From Streptomyces composti (GTDB taxonomy: Bacteria; Actinomycetota; Actinomycetes; Streptomycetales; Streptomycetaceae): 64,000 nucleotides of DNA. Location of the stretch: NCBI RefSeq assembly GCF_012034205.1, contig NZ_JAATEM010000001.1, forward strand, positions 248,001 to 312,000, given 5' to 3'. The notes beneath the pieces are model-generated. The model was not told the DNA's origin, ran no database searches, and worked only from the letters and a program-made list of their open reading frames with translations. This document shows positions 43,804-52,944 of the stretch, in pieces; position 1 is the first letter of the stretch; each line of letters starts with the position of its first letter. The position numbers and the translations under genes are program-made.

Positions 43804-45444
43804 GTGCCCACCCCCCACCCCCCTCGACCTCCGTATGCGCCGCCCGGCGGGGATCACGGTGAGTCCGACGAGTCCCTCGCCGCCCGGCTGCGGGGCCGTC
43901 CGGAGGGCGAGGCCGCCGATTCCGTCGCGCTGCTGACGGCTCGGCACTGGCAGTCGATGTACGACTACGCCACCGTCTGCCTCGCCTCCTCGGGGCGGCT
44001 CGCGGCCATGGTCGCCGCGGCCGCCCTGCACCGGGTCCTGAACCGGGTCACCGCCGGGGAACCGGCCGCCGCACTGCGCCCGGAACTCCTGGTGGCGGTA
44101 CGGGACACGGTCCGCGCGTGGGCGGAAGACGATCGAATAACAAATGCGCTGCCGGGCTTGCAGAAACCCGCGGGCGGGCGCGGGATGCGCGCCGCCACCA
44201 CGATGACTCCGGAAAATCGCCAGCTCGCCCAGCGGGCATTCCGGTCGCTGCCCGGACCTGCGCGCTGTTTGCTCTGGCATGTCGAGGTGGAGGCGGAACC
44301 CATATCCGTGCCCGCCGGACTCCTCGGCATGGACGTTGACATCGCCTCGGGCACTCTCGAACAGGCCCGGGACAGATTCCGTCAGGCATGTGTCCATGCC
44401 CATCAGGAACTGGCACCGAGCCCGGACTGCCGGTTCTACAACCGCCTGCTCGACGTCCCGATCCGGCGCGGCGGGGCCCTGCTGCCGGACGTGCGCGAGC
44501 ACCTGGCGGAGTGCCGGCACTGCCGTGACGCGGCGGACCAGCTCGGCCACTTCGAGAGCGGCCTCGGCACTCTCATCGCCGAGGCGGTGCTCGGGTGGGG
44601 CGCCCGCCGCTATCTCGACTCCCGCCCCGGCCGCACCTCCTCCGGTCACGGCGGGCGGGCGGCGCGCCGCGGCCGCCGCCGCGGCGGTCACGGAGGGAGG
44701 GGACGCCACGGACTGCTGTCCCGCATTCCCGTCCCCTCCCGGCTGCACAGCCTGAGCCTGCCGGACCCGGTGCGCTCCACCCGGACGCTGCTCACCGGCC
44801 TCGGCGCGGTGTCGGCCGGTGTGCTGGTCAGCGTGCTCATCGCCGGGCCGTCCTCGCCCGGCGGCGAGGGCGCCGACCCCACCGGAGCCAGCAGCAGCAC
44901 CGGTGGCGGGGGTGTCGTGCCGTCGGTGTCCCCGCCCGGCGTCGCCGGGCTGCCCACGGCAGCGGGGCAGGTCCGGCTGCGCAACGTCGGCTCCGGGCTG
45001 TGCCTCGACACCCGGGGCGAGCCCCGGGACGGGTCCGGCCTCCGGCTCGCGGACTGCTCCTCGGGGTGGAGCCAGCAGTGGACGTTCGAGGACGACGGGC
45101 TGCTGCGCAGCGTCGCCGATCCGGGGCTGTGCCTGGACTCGCACAAGGACGCCGGGGTCGTGGTGCTGGGCACCTGTGCCGAGGAGGGCGACGGACGGGG
45201 CGACGACGTGCGCTACGACCTGACCCCGCTCGGCGAACTGCTGCCCCGCTGGGACCCGCAGATGGCGCTCACCCCGGCCGGCCTCGACGCGAACGCCGAC
45301 ATCGTCGTCAAGGTCCGGGACCGGACGACCGGTCAGCGCTGGGTGACCGACCCGGTCGGCGAGTCCGCCACCGGTTCCCTGTCGGACAGCGGCCCCACCA
45401 CACGGGCGGCCCGGCACGCCTCGCTGACCGAGCCCCTGCCGTAG
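43804..45444 (+). CDS. One-piece membrane protein: sigma-like region, HxxxCxxC motif, TM helix, ricin-type lectin domain (copy B)
   Basis: 546 residues from a GTG at 43804 with GGAAGGAA upstream. Same plan as 35763: sigma-like part (HWQSMYDYATVCLASS, LLVAVRDTVRAWAEDD, LLWHVEVEAEPISVPAGLLG), then His233, Cys237, Cys240 at identical residue numbers, which supports both start choices. An Arg/Gly-rich linker, one membrane helix near 326-347 (LLTGLGAVSAGVLVSVLIAG) and an external ricin-type lectin (VRLRNVGSGLCLDTRG, SQQWTFEDDGLLRSVADPGLCLD) follow. Function not established. The two copies are about 6 kb apart and in the same orientation. Confidence 0.85.
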   Translation: MPTPHPPRPPYAPPGGDHGESDESLAARLRGRPEGEAADSVALLTARHWQSMYDYATVCLASSGRLAAMVAAAALHRVLNRVTAGEPAAALRPELLVAVRDTVRAWAEDDRITNALPGLQKPAGGRGMRAATTMTPENRQLAQRAFRSLPGPARCLLWHVEVEAEPISVPAGLLGMDVDIASGTLEQARDRFRQACVHAHQELAPSPDCRFYNRLLDVPIRRGGALLPDVREHLAECRHCRDAADQLGHFESGLGTLIAEAVLGWGARRYLDSRPGRTSSGHGGRAARRGRRRGGHGGRGRHGLLSRIPVPSRLHSLSLPDPVRSTRTLLTGLGAVSAGVLVSVLIAGPSSPGGEGADPTGASSSTGGGGVVPSVSPPGVAGLPTAAGQVRLRNVGSGLCLDTRGEPRDGSGLRLADCSSGWSQQWTFEDDGLLRSVADPGLCLDSHKDAGVVVLGTCAEEGDGRGDDVRYDLTPLGELLPRWDPQMALTPAGLDANADIVVKVRDRTTGQRWVTDPVGESATGSLSDSGPTTRAARHASLTEPLP

Positions 45445-45532
45445 CCGGACCGCCCCGGCGGGGACGGGCCGGCGTGCGCTCCGGCCGGGGCGGGGCTGAG
45501 GCCCCCCGGGCCGGGCGGGCGAGGACCTGCTC

Positions 45533-45566
45533 CCGGCCGGTGCGGGCCATGGCCCGCACCGGCCGG
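45533..45566. terminator. 34-bp perfect palindrome between convergent genes
   Basis: A perfect 17-bp-arm palindrome centred at 45549/45550 lies between the rightward ricin-domain gene and the leftward oxidase gene. Forms a long hairpin in either transcript; likely bidirectional terminator. Confidence 0.7.
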
Positions 45567-45600
45567 AACCCGACGGCCGACCGCCGGACCGGAAGCACGT

Positions 45601-46761
45601 CTAGACGACGAGATCCGCGGCTGTGACGGTGCCGCAGCCGGCATGGCCGGACAGGGCGAGGGTGAGGTCCAGTTCGGCCAGCAGGCAGCGGATCACATGC
45701 TCGACGCCGGCCTGCCCCTCGAGCCCGAGCCCGTAGACGTACGGCCGCCCGAGCAGCACCGCCCGCGCACCGAGCGCCAGCGCCTTGAACACGTCGTCAC
45801 CGGTGCGCACCCCGCTGTCGAACAGCACGGTGAGCCGGTCGCCCACCGCCTCGACGACCTCCGGCAGTGCGTCCGCCGCGCCGATCGCCCCGGCCACCTG
45901 ACGGCCGCCGTGGTTGGACACCACGACCCCGTCCATCCCTGCGTCGGCGGCGAGCCGGGCGTCGTCGGGGTGCAGCACGCCCTTGAGGACGATCGGCCCG
46001 TCCCAGTGCTCCCGCAGGAAGGCCAGGTCCGGCCAGGTCTTGGCCGGGTCGGAGAACAGGCCGACGAAGTGCAGCACCGCCGCGTCGAGATCCTCGTGCA
46101 CGGGCTTGGCCAGTCCCGCCTGGAAGGCGGGATCGGAGAAGTAGTTGGCGGTGCCCACGCCACGCAGGAACGGCAGATACGCCTGGTCGAGGTCGCGGGG
46201 GCGCCAGGACAGCAGGGGAGTGTCCAGGGTGACCACCAGCACGGAGTACCCGGCGGCCCTCGCCCGGCCGAGGAAGCTGCGGGCCACCTCCGGATCCTTC
46301 GGCCAGTAGAGCTGGAACCAGCGTTCCGCGTCGCCCATCGCCTCCGCGACCTGCTCCATCGGCGTGCTGGAGGCGGACGACAGGATGAACGGCACGCCCT
46401 GGGCGGCGGCCGCGCGAGCCGCCGCGGTCTCGCCCTCCGGGTGCATGATCGACAGCACCCCGACCGGCGCCAGCGCCAGCGGCGCCGGCAGCGAGCGGCC
46501 CAGGACCTCGACCGACAGATCGCGCTCGTGCACGTCCCGCAGCATGCGCGGCACGATCCGCCGTCGCTCCAGGGCGGCCCGGTTGGCCCGTGCGGTACTG
46601 CCGTCGCCGGCGCTGCCCGCGACGTAGCCGACCGGGCCCGGCCCGAGGCGCTGCTCCGTCAGCTCCTCCAGCCGGGTCAGATCCGTGGGCAGCCGGGGCA
46701 CGGCCCCGGACATGCCGTTCAGATAGATCTCGTACTGGAAGTCCGCCCAGTGCTTGCCCAT
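45601..46761 (-). CDS. FMN-dependent alpha-hydroxy-acid oxidase, lactate 2-monooxygenase-like
   Basis: 386 residues from the ATG at 46761. TIM-barrel FMN enzyme with YVAGSAGDGSTAR, the catalytic His in VVSNHGGRQVAGAIG, Arg/Lys in VLKGVLHPDDARLA and FMN-phosphate loop DSGVRTGDDVFKALALGA. The extended form and the sequence LARRRIVPRML-like start resemble lactate 2-monooxygenase, which converts L-lactate and O2 to acetate and CO2. Other hydroxy acids are possible. With lutABC it gives the organism two potential lactate oxidising routes. Confidence 0.88.
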   Translation of the reverse strand: MGKHWADFQYEIYLNGMSGAVPRLPTDLTRLEELTEQRLGPGPVGYVAGSAGDGSTARANRAALERRRIVPRMLRDVHERDLSVEVLGRSLPAPLALAPVGVLSIMHPEGETAAARAAAAQGVPFILSSASSTPMEQVAEAMGDAERWFQLYWPKDPEVARSFLGRARAAGYSVLVVTLDTPLLSWRPRDLDQAYLPFLRGVGTANYFSDPAFQAGLAKPVHEDLDAAVLHFVGLFSDPAKTWPDLAFLREHWDGPIVLKGVLHPDDARLAADAGMDGVVVSNHGGRQVAGAIGAADALPEVVEAVGDRLTVLFDSGVRTGDDVFKALALGARAVLLGRPYVYGLGLEGQAGVEHVIRCLLAELDLTLALSGHAGCGTVTAADLVV

Positions 46762-47052
46762 GCGAGCCGCCCCGCCTTTCCACGTCACGTCACACCGTCC
46801 GGCCTGCGGGCCGACCATACCGGCCGGTACGCGGAAACGTACCTGCTCGGACGGCAGCGGAACGCGGTGCGGGGTGCCCCCGCCGCGGGCGCGCATCCCG
46901 TCATGCCCGGACCTCGACCGCCGTCACCGGCGACGGGGGCCGCTCACCGCCGGCGGCGGGGCCGTTCCCGGGGCATCAGGAACCGGTCCCCGATCGCCGA
47001 GAGAGCGACCGATCATGAACGTCGGGGGTCGCGAACCGCTCTGCGAAGGACA

Positions 47053-47067
47053 GAAACGGAATGTTTC
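47053..47067. promoter_or_regulatory. Inverted repeat GAAAC-N5-GTTTC upstream of SSI gene
   Basis: Perfect 5-bp arms with a five-base spacer inside the AT-richer part of the 548-bp upstream gap (46762-47309). Possible regulator site; related inhibitor genes in S. griseus are AdpA-controlled, but I see no clear AdpA consensus here. Confidence 0.3.
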
Positions 47068-47309
47068 AGGCCTATTAACGAGCAGCTGAGTTTCGGCCAT
47101 ATGGCAATTTCCCGCACACCGTAGCCGTGTGATTACGCGGTCGACGCGCGTCCCTCCCGTGACTTCCCGCCACTGATTCAACACGCAAGGTTACTGAAAT
47201 CCGCACGGTCGAGATGAGTTTCCGCGCCGGACTCGGCAGACTCCGGCACGCCGGTTCGGCACCGACCGAGCTCGAGCCGGCGCTTCACACGAGCGGAAGG
47301 ATGCACACA

Positions 47310-47744
47310 ATGCGGAACACCGCGCGCTGGGCCACCACCCTCGGCCTCACGGCCGCCGCCGTCCTCGCACCCCTGGCGGGTGCCGCGTCGGCAGCCCCGG
47401 GATCCGGCCCGTCCGCGCTCTACGCCCCCTCGGCCCTGGTGCTGACCGTGGGTCACGGCGAGAACGCGATGAGCGCCACACCGGAACGCGCGGTCACCTT
47501 GACCTGTGCCCCCCAGCCCTCGGGCACCCATCCCGCCGCCGCCTCGGCCTGTGACGAGCTGCGCGGCGTGGGCGGCGACCTCAACGCCCTGAAGATGCGT
47601 CCGGGCGTCTTCTGCACCAAGCAGTACGACCCGGTCGTCGTCACCGTCGACGGCGTCTGGGAGGGCAAGCGCGTCTCCTACGAGCGCACCTTCGGCAACG
47701 CCTGCGTGATGAACGCGCACGGTTCTGCCGTCTTCGCCTTCTGA
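47310..47744 (+). CDS. ssi: Streptomyces subtilisin inhibitor (SSI) family secreted protease inhibitor, Lys at P1
   Basis: 144 residues from the ATG at 47310 with GGAAGG nine bases upstream; the ATG at 47301 abuts the ribosome site. A Sec signal ends near AASAAPG. Mature SSI fold with four cysteines in the family pattern ([33 protein letters not shown]). The reactive-site loop is CTK-QYDP, so the P1 residue is Lys104 with Gln at P1'. This predicts trypsin-like rather than subtilisin-like inhibition by analogy. It is secreted and may control the organism's own secreted serine proteases. Confidence 0.95.
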   Translation: MRNTARWATTLGLTAAAVLAPLAGAASAAPGSGPSALYAPSALVLTVGHGENAMSATPERAVTLTCAPQPSGTHPAAASACDELRGVGGDLNALKMRPGVFCTKQYDPVVVTVDGVWEGKRVSYERTFGNACVMNAHGSAVFAF

Positions 47745-47834
47745 GACCGGGATCGCACGGTTCCCGTGACCGCGCGGCGGTTCGCAGATTGGGGAGTGCG
47801 AGCCCCCTCGCGGAACGTGCGATCTCGCGCAAGG

Positions 47835-47869
47835 AGGCCGGCGGACGGAGTGGGGCCGCCCGCCGGCCT
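47835..47869 (+). terminator. First terminator hairpin after SSI gene
   Basis: A 10-bp stem (AGGCCGGCGG / CCGCCGGCCT) with a 15-nt loop, 90 bp after the SSI stop. Followed at once by a second, stronger hairpin. Confidence 0.6.
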
Positions 47870-47884
47870 TCGGCTCTTGCGCAC

Positions 47885-47918
47885 GGGCCCGAGTGCACAC
47901 ACCAGTGCACTCGGGCCC
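47885..47918. terminator. Strong bidirectional terminator
   Basis: A perfect 13-bp stem (GGGCCCGAGTGCA / TGCACTCGGGCCC) with an 8-nt loop, followed by a short CTTT. It lies between the rightward SSI gene and the leftward CDGSH operon. Confidence 0.85.
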
Positions 47919-47961
47919 CTTTGCGCGTCCGAGGCGGCTCTCCGCGCCCGTGCCGAGGGCT

Positions 47962-48159
47962 CTAGGCCCGGTCCCGGTGGCTGGTGTCGCACCACGGATA
48001 GCGCCGGCTGCGGCGGCAGGTGCACAGGGCGACCCGGAAGCGGTCCGAGCGCAGGACCGTCCCGTCCTCCAGCTCCACCTCCACCGGACCCTCCACCAGC
48101 AGCGGGCCCTTGCGCTGGACGGTGACCCGACGCGGGGTGTCAGACGGGGAGTTCGGCAC
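47962..48159 (-). CDS. CDGSH-type iron-sulfur (mitoNEET-like) protein
   Basis: 65 residues from a GTG at 48159. The cluster motif is CTCRRSRRYPWCDTSH, matching CxCx2(S/T)x3PxCDx2H, which binds a redox-active 2Fe-2S cluster with one His ligand. Its first 20 bp overlap the end of the methyltransferase gene, so it is the third gene of one operon with a heme-oxygenase-like iron enzyme. It could supply electrons or iron-sulfur clusters to that enzyme. Confidence 0.9.
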   Translation of the reverse strand: MPNSPSDTPRRVTVQRKGPLLVEGPVEVELEDGTVLRSDRFRVALCTCRRSRRYPWCDTSHRDRA

Positions 48160-48826
48160 GGATCACCACCAGTTCCTCGGTGTCCTCACAGGCGGGCAGC
48201 AGCCCGCGCTCGCGCAGCCAGTGCGCCCTGGACCGCAGCACCGGGCCGAACGCGATGCGCCGGCGCCGGGTCACCGCGGCCTTCAGACCGGCCGTGTGCA
48301 GCAGCCCCAGGGTCACCTCGGGCCCGCTGAGCGCCGACTGCACGAGCAGCAGCACACCACCGGGCCGCAGCCGCCCGGGCGCCTGTATGCAGAGCCGGTC
48401 CAGGATCAGGCGGCCGTCGCCGCCCGCGTCCCAGGCCCGGGCCGCACCGCGCGGCAGCCCGTAGTCCGCCGACGCGGGCACATACGGGGGATTGGCCAGG
48501 ATCAGGTCGAAGGTCCGGTCGGCCACCGGGGTGAACAGATTGCCGCGGCAGACGCGGACCGGGACCCGGGCCCGCCGCGAATTGAGGCGGGTCGCCCACA
48601 CCGCTCGCCGGGAGACGTCGACCGCCGTGACCCGCAGCCCGCGGCGGGCCGCCGCCAGGGCGAGGGCGCCCGAACCGGTACCGACGTCGAGCGCCTCCGA
48701 GCCCGCCGGGACGGGCTCGTCCGCCAGTGCGTCGGTCAGCAGCTCCGTGTCTTCCTGCGGGGCGTACACACCAGGGGGTGCCAAGAGATTCACGCACCAC
48801 CGGGTACCCCGTGATTCACGGGACAT
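48140..48826 (-). CDS. HemK2/PrmC-like class I methyltransferase
   Basis: 228 residues from the ATG at 48826 with GGAG eight bases upstream. N-terminal GVYAPQEDTELL, SAM motif I DVGTGSGALALAAARRG, and NPPY in LILANPPYVPASADYG, the signature of N5-glutamine or N6-adenine methyltransferases. The gene sits between the heme-oxygenase-like enzyme (11-bp overlap with its end) and the CDGSH gene, so its target may be a small molecule rather than release factors. Confidence 0.87.
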   Translation of the reverse strand: MSRESRGTRWCVNLLAPPGVYAPQEDTELLTDALADEPVPAGSEALDVGTGSGALALAAARRGLRVTAVDVSRRAVWATRLNSRRARVPVRVCRGNLFTPVADRTFDLILANPPYVPASADYGLPRGAARAWDAGGDGRLILDRLCIQAPGRLRPGGVLLLVQSALSGPEVTLGLLHTAGLKAAVTRRRRIAFGPVLRSRAHWLRERGLLPACEDTEELVVIRAELPV

Positions 48827-49823
48827 GAGCGAGCTCCGGTGACAACGGGGTGCGCAGTGACGACCGGCCCTCCCGCCAGTGGGCCAGCAGGGCCTCGCCG
48901 AGCCGGTCCTCGAGGAACTCGGTGGCGTCCACGCCGAAGGCGATGTCCGCCTCCAGATGCGGCTCGTCCTCCAGCAGTCCGCCGATGACGTCGTGCCGTA
49001 CGACCTGCTCGTGCACCGCGTCCGCCTCGACGTGCTCGTCGTAGAAGTGCTCGGCGGCCGGTCCCGCGCCGGTGCGGCGCATCGCCTCCGCGAGCCTGCG
49101 GGAGCCCGGGGAGGAGGTGATCTCGACGGTCGCGAAGTGCCCCACCAGGGCCCCGCGCAGCGCGCGGTGCAGGCCGAACAGGGACATCAGGTTCACCGTC
49201 GCCAGCAGCTCCGCACACGCCGCGTCCAGATACCGGCCGTAGGTGGTGTCCAGGCCCAGGTCCGTCATCAGGTCCGCGAACAGCCGGGCGTGCAGGCGCT
49301 CGGCACGGCCGCCGCCGTACTCGTCGAACTCCACCGCCGCCATCGCCGCCTTCGCCCGCCCCCGCAACCGGGGCAGCACCCAGGCGTGCGGGTCGGCCTC
49401 CTTGAGGTGGTACAGCGAACGCTGCGCGGCGTACTCACGGATCTGCCACAGCTCGCCCTTGTCCCGCAGGAAGTGACTGACGCCCGCGCCGTCCACCGGC
49501 TCCACCAGCAGCCCGGCCAGGGCCTCCTCGGCCCCCTGGTGCACGGTGGCGTCGGCGCGCAGCGCGGCGAGGAAACGGTCCTCCAGGGCGGCCCGGGTGC
49601 GCAGCAGCTCCGGATCCCACTCCAGTTCCGGCGGCACGCCCGCGAACCCGCGGTAGTGCAGCTCGTAGCAGACATACAGCGCGAGCTGCAGATCGTCGCC
49701 GTAGACGGGGGAGCCGGCGATGCCGCCGGGCGGGGGGAGGGGACCGGTGCCGCGCAGATGGCCGAGCACGGCCGCACTGAGCGGGCCGCGTGCCTCGGGC
49801 AGCTGAGGTTCATGGCTGTGCAT
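48816..49823 (-). CDS. Iron-containing redox enzyme (heme-oxygenase-like diiron oxidase fold)
   Basis: 335 residues. Helical protein with acidic/His ligand clusters: HFYDEHVEADAVHEQVV in the C-terminal third and DEYGGGRAERLHARLFADLM in the middle, matching the iron-containing redox enzyme (HDO-like) family. Members oxidise or cleave small molecules in natural-product pathways. First gene of a three-gene operon with a methyltransferase and a CDGSH protein. The 303 bp upstream (49824-50126) has no gene and one long-loop inverted repeat. Confidence 0.86.
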   Translation of the reverse strand: MHSHEPQLPEARGPLSAAVLGHLRGTGPLPPPGGIAGSPVYGDDLQLALYVCYELHYRGFAGVPPELEWDPELLRTRAALEDRFLAALRADATVHQGAEEALAGLLVEPVDGAGVSHFLRDKGELWQIREYAAQRSLYHLKEADPHAWVLPRLRGRAKAAMAAVEFDEYGGGRAERLHARLFADLMTDLGLDTTYGRYLDAACAELLATVNLMSLFGLHRALRGALVGHFATVEITSSPGSRRLAEAMRRTGAGPAAEHFYDEHVEADAVHEQVVRHDVIGGLLEDEPHLEADIAFGVDATEFLEDRLGEALLAHWREGRSSLRTPLSPELAHVP

Positions 49824-50126
49824 GCGCCCCGAGTACCCCGGACGCGCCCCGTCATCCGGTCGGGCGCGGCACGGGCCGCCCGGCGGGCCACCGGCCGGCC
49901 GCCGCGGCAGGGCGCCCGTGCCGTCCCCCGGGTCGTCCGCCGCCTGCTCCTGCGCGTCCTCGCCCGGCTTCCGGGCGTCACCGGCCCCTCCGCGCCGGCG
50001 CTCCCCTCGGAGCCATGGACGCGCCGTCCTGCCTGCTCCGCCTCGCGCAGGACCTCCTCGGCCGCCGGTCCCGGACCGTTCCCGGCCGTCGTTCCCGGCC
50101 AGGCGTCTCTCACGAGCGGCGGGCCG

Positions 50127-52943
50127 TCAGGCCATCTGGCGCCGCACCAGCTCGTGCAGCCGGCCGCCGGTGTCGGCGAGGAGCTGGGCGGGCGGGCCCT
50201 GCTGGACGACCTTGCCGTCCTCCATGACGATCACTCGGTCCGCGTCCAGCACCGTCGACAGCCGGTGGGCGATCACGATGCGGGTCGCCCGGAGCGCCTT
50301 GGTGCTCTCGATCACGGTGCGCTGGGTCTCGTTGTCCAGGGCGCTGGTCGCCTCGTCGAAGAAGATGATCCGCGGCCGGCGGATCAGCGCCTGGGCGATC
50401 ATCAGCCGCTGCCGCTGGCCGCCGGAGACCGCGCCGCTGCCGGAGACGATGGTGTGCAGCCCCATCGGCATCCGCTTGATGTCCTCGGCCAGCCCCGCCA
50501 TCTCGGCGGCGGCCATGACCTCCTCCGGCGTGTAGGGCTCGGTGCCGCAGATGACGTCCATGATCGAGCCGCTGAACGGCTGGGCGTGCTGGAGCACCAC
50601 CCCGCACTGCCGGCGCACCGCCGACTGGTCGAGGGCGGCCAGGTCCTGGCCGTCGTAGAGCACGCTGCCGGACAGCGGCCGGTCGAAGCCGATCAGCAGC
50701 CTGAGCAGCGTGGACTTGCCGCAGCCGCTGGGGCCGACGATCGCCACGAACTCACCGGGCCGCACCTCGAAGGACACGTCGTCCAGGACCAGCGGCCCGT
50801 CGTCGGAGTAGCGGAACGACAGCCGCCGCGCCTCGATCGCCCCGGTCAGCGGCCCCGGCCGGGTGCTGCTCGCCCGGACCTCCGGCGTCGCCTCGAGCAC
50901 CGGCTTGATCTGCTCGAACAGCGGCAGCGCGGCCACCGCCGAGACGAACGCACCGGTCAGCTGGGTCACCGAGGTCAGCACCATCGTCACCGAGGTGTTG
51001 AAGGTGAGGAACTCCGCCGCCGTCATCGAACCCCGGGCGGGCCCGGCCAGCAGCATGAACATCGCCAGCGTGCACAGCGGCAGGTACACCGCGCTGAGCA
51101 CCGCGTTCAGGTTCTTGATCCGGCCCGCCTTCTGCTGCAGCTCACGGCTGCGGGCGAACTCCGACGCCCAGGCGGCGTACGCGTAGTTCTCCGCCGCCGC
51201 CACCCGCAGCTTGGGCAGCCCGCGCAGGGTCTGGAAGGCCTGGTTGTTCAGCTTGTTGGTGAGCACCACCAGCCGCCGCTGCCAGCGCACCTGCCACAGG
51301 CCGAGCCCCAGGAACACCCCGGCGACCACGGTCAGCATGCCGAGCGCGGCCAGCGCCATCGGCACGCTGAACCACAGCAGCAGCGCCAGGTTCACCGCCC
51401 CCACGGTCACCGACTGGGTCACCGTCGGGCCCACCCCGGCGAGCATCCGGCGGATCGCGCTGATGCCCATGGCCGCGCTGGCCAGTTCGCCGGTGGACCG
51501 CTCGGTGAAGAAGCGGGTGGGCAGCCGCAGCAGCCGGTCCCAGACGGCCGGCTGCAGCGTGGCCTCCACCCGGCCCTCCAGCCGCGGCAGGGTGAGGTTC
51601 TGCAGCAGCATGAACGCCGCCGCCACCACGCTGCTGAGGATCACCGCGAGGCACACCTGCACGATCAGCCCGGTCTGCGCCTTCGGCACGTACTCGCCGA
51701 GCACCTTGCCGGTGGCGACCGGCACCAGCGCGCCGAGGGCCACCGTGACCAGACCGCCCAGTACCAGCCGCGCCAGGTCGGCGCGGGTGCCCGTCATGCA
51801 GAACCGCACGAGGCCGAGCGGGCTCAGCCCGCGCTCCGGCAGCGGCCGGTAGAACATCACCGCACGCGGTTCGAACTCCTCCGCGTTGGCCTTCTCGATC
51901 GGCGTCTCCCGGCCGGTCGACGGATGCACCGCCACATAGCCGCCGCGCCGCCACAGCAGCGCCACCGGGGCACCCGACAGGGCCCGGTGTCCCACCAGCG
52001 GGCCCACGTTCTCCCGCCACCAGCGGCCGGTCAGCCGCACGGCACGGGTCCGCAGGCGGGAGGCCACCGCGATCCGCTCCACCGGGTCCTGGCGGCTGTC
52101 CCCGGCGGCCGCCTGCGCGGCGTCCGCGAGGGTGATGCCCGCCGCCCGGGCCACCAGCCTGCACGCCGCGTACGTGGCGTCCGCGTCGGCCGCCGTGGTG
52201 CGCTGCGCCGACCGCTTGCCGATCGCCGCGAGCAGCGTCCGGTCGGCCTGGGCGCGCACGGCCTCGCCGGCCCTGATGCCCTCCGCGGTGCGCGCCTCAT
52301 GGGTGTGCTCCAGCTGTTCGATCCACCGGTCCAGGGTGGTCATCAGGCGGTACTGCTGGTCCACCAGGGACTGCCACAGCGCCGGGTCCATCAGCAGGTC
52401 GGCCGCGGCCTCGGCCCCGTACAGCGAGCCGTACTGCACGCTGCCCGGCGGCACCTGCATCCAGAAGACCTCGTCGTCGGCGGGCGCCGACCCCCGCTCG
52501 CTCGCCATCGGCGCCTGGAACAGCACCGCGAGACTGCGGCCGACGCCCAGCGCCAGGGCGTACTCCAGCGGGCTCGTCGTCGGCGGCACGTACTGCGGGT
52601 TGCCGTACTCGTCGTAGGACCAGGTGGCGGTGTTCGCCGGCTGGTACAGCTCGCGCAGATCGATGCGGTGCACCACGCAGTCCCGCAGCGGGCGGGCCAC
52701 CAGCGTGTGCCGGGGACCGGCCGACGGGCCCAGCAGCAGCGACCCCGCCTCCAGCCGGCCCAGGTGGTGCCAGTGGCCCTGCTGCTCGGCGTCCACCGCG
52801 AACAGGTCCACCGCCCCGGAGACGACCAGCCACAGCACCTGCGGCCCCTCCAAGTCGAGGCGGCCCGATCCGGCGCAGTCGATGCGCGTGCCCAGCTGCC
52901 CGAGCGCATCGAGGACGAGGTCCCCCTGGTGTGCCGAGGTCAT
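50127..52943 (-). CDS. NHLM-type bacteriocin export ABC transporter, ATP-binding/permease subunit
   Basis: 938 residues. The N-terminal 350 residues include a cyclic-nucleotide-binding-like beta-sandwich (LEGPQVLWLVVSGAVDLFA) with no protease; then six membrane helices (about residues 375-640) and an ABC ATPase with Walker A GPSGCGKST, signature VSGGQRQRLMIAQAL, Walker B IIFFDEATSALD and switch IAHRLST. Matches the NHLM ATP-binding partner (NHLP leader microcin/bacteriocin class). One base separates it from the C39-transporter gene. The pair would form a hetero-oligomeric exporter for the peptide at 56094. Confidence 0.93.
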   Translation of the reverse strand: MTSAHQGDLVLDALGQLGTRIDCAGSGRLDLEGPQVLWLVVSGAVDLFAVDAEQQGHWHHLGRLEAGSLLLGPSAGPRHTLVARPLRDCVVHRIDLRELYQPANTATWSYDEYGNPQYVPPTTSPLEYALALGVGRSLAVLFQAPMASERGSAPADDEVFWMQVPPGSVQYGSLYGAEAAADLLMDPALWQSLVDQQYRLMTTLDRWIEQLEHTHEARTAEGIRAGEAVRAQADRTLLAAIGKRSAQRTTAADADATYAACRLVARAAGITLADAAQAAAGDSRQDPVERIAVASRLRTRAVRLTGRWWRENVGPLVGHRALSGAPVALLWRRGGYVAVHPSTGRETPIEKANAEEFEPRAVMFYRPLPERGLSPLGLVRFCMTGTRADLARLVLGGLVTVALGALVPVATGKVLGEYVPKAQTGLIVQVCLAVILSSVVAAAFMLLQNLTLPRLEGRVEATLQPAVWDRLLRLPTRFFTERSTGELASAAMGISAIRRMLAGVGPTVTQSVTVGAVNLALLLWFSVPMALAALGMLTVVAGVFLGLGLWQVRWQRRLVVLTNKLNNQAFQTLRGLPKLRVAAAENYAYAAWASEFARSRELQQKAGRIKNLNAVLSAVYLPLCTLAMFMLLAGPARGSMTAAEFLTFNTSVTMVLTSVTQLTGAFVSAVAALPLFEQIKPVLEATPEVRASSTRPGPLTGAIEARRLSFRYSDDGPLVLDDVSFEVRPGEFVAIVGPSGCGKSTLLRLLIGFDRPLSGSVLYDGQDLAALDQSAVRRQCGVVLQHAQPFSGSIMDVICGTEPYTPEEVMAAAEMAGLAEDIKRMPMGLHTIVSGSGAVSGGQRQRLMIAQALIRRPRIIFFDEATSALDNETQRTVIESTKALRATRIVIAHRLSTVLDADRVIVMEDGKVVQQGPPAQLLADTGGRLHELVRRQMA

Positions 52944-52944
52944 C

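Noticed and set aside
46762..47309. A leftward 87-codon ORF upstream of the SSI gene
   Set aside because: No ribosome site or family; AT-richer DNA there fits promoter sequence.
49867..49923. Inverted repeat CGGCACGGGC / GCCCGTGCCG as a terminator
   Set aside because: The loop exceeds 35 nt, so stability is doubtful; left out of the feature list.
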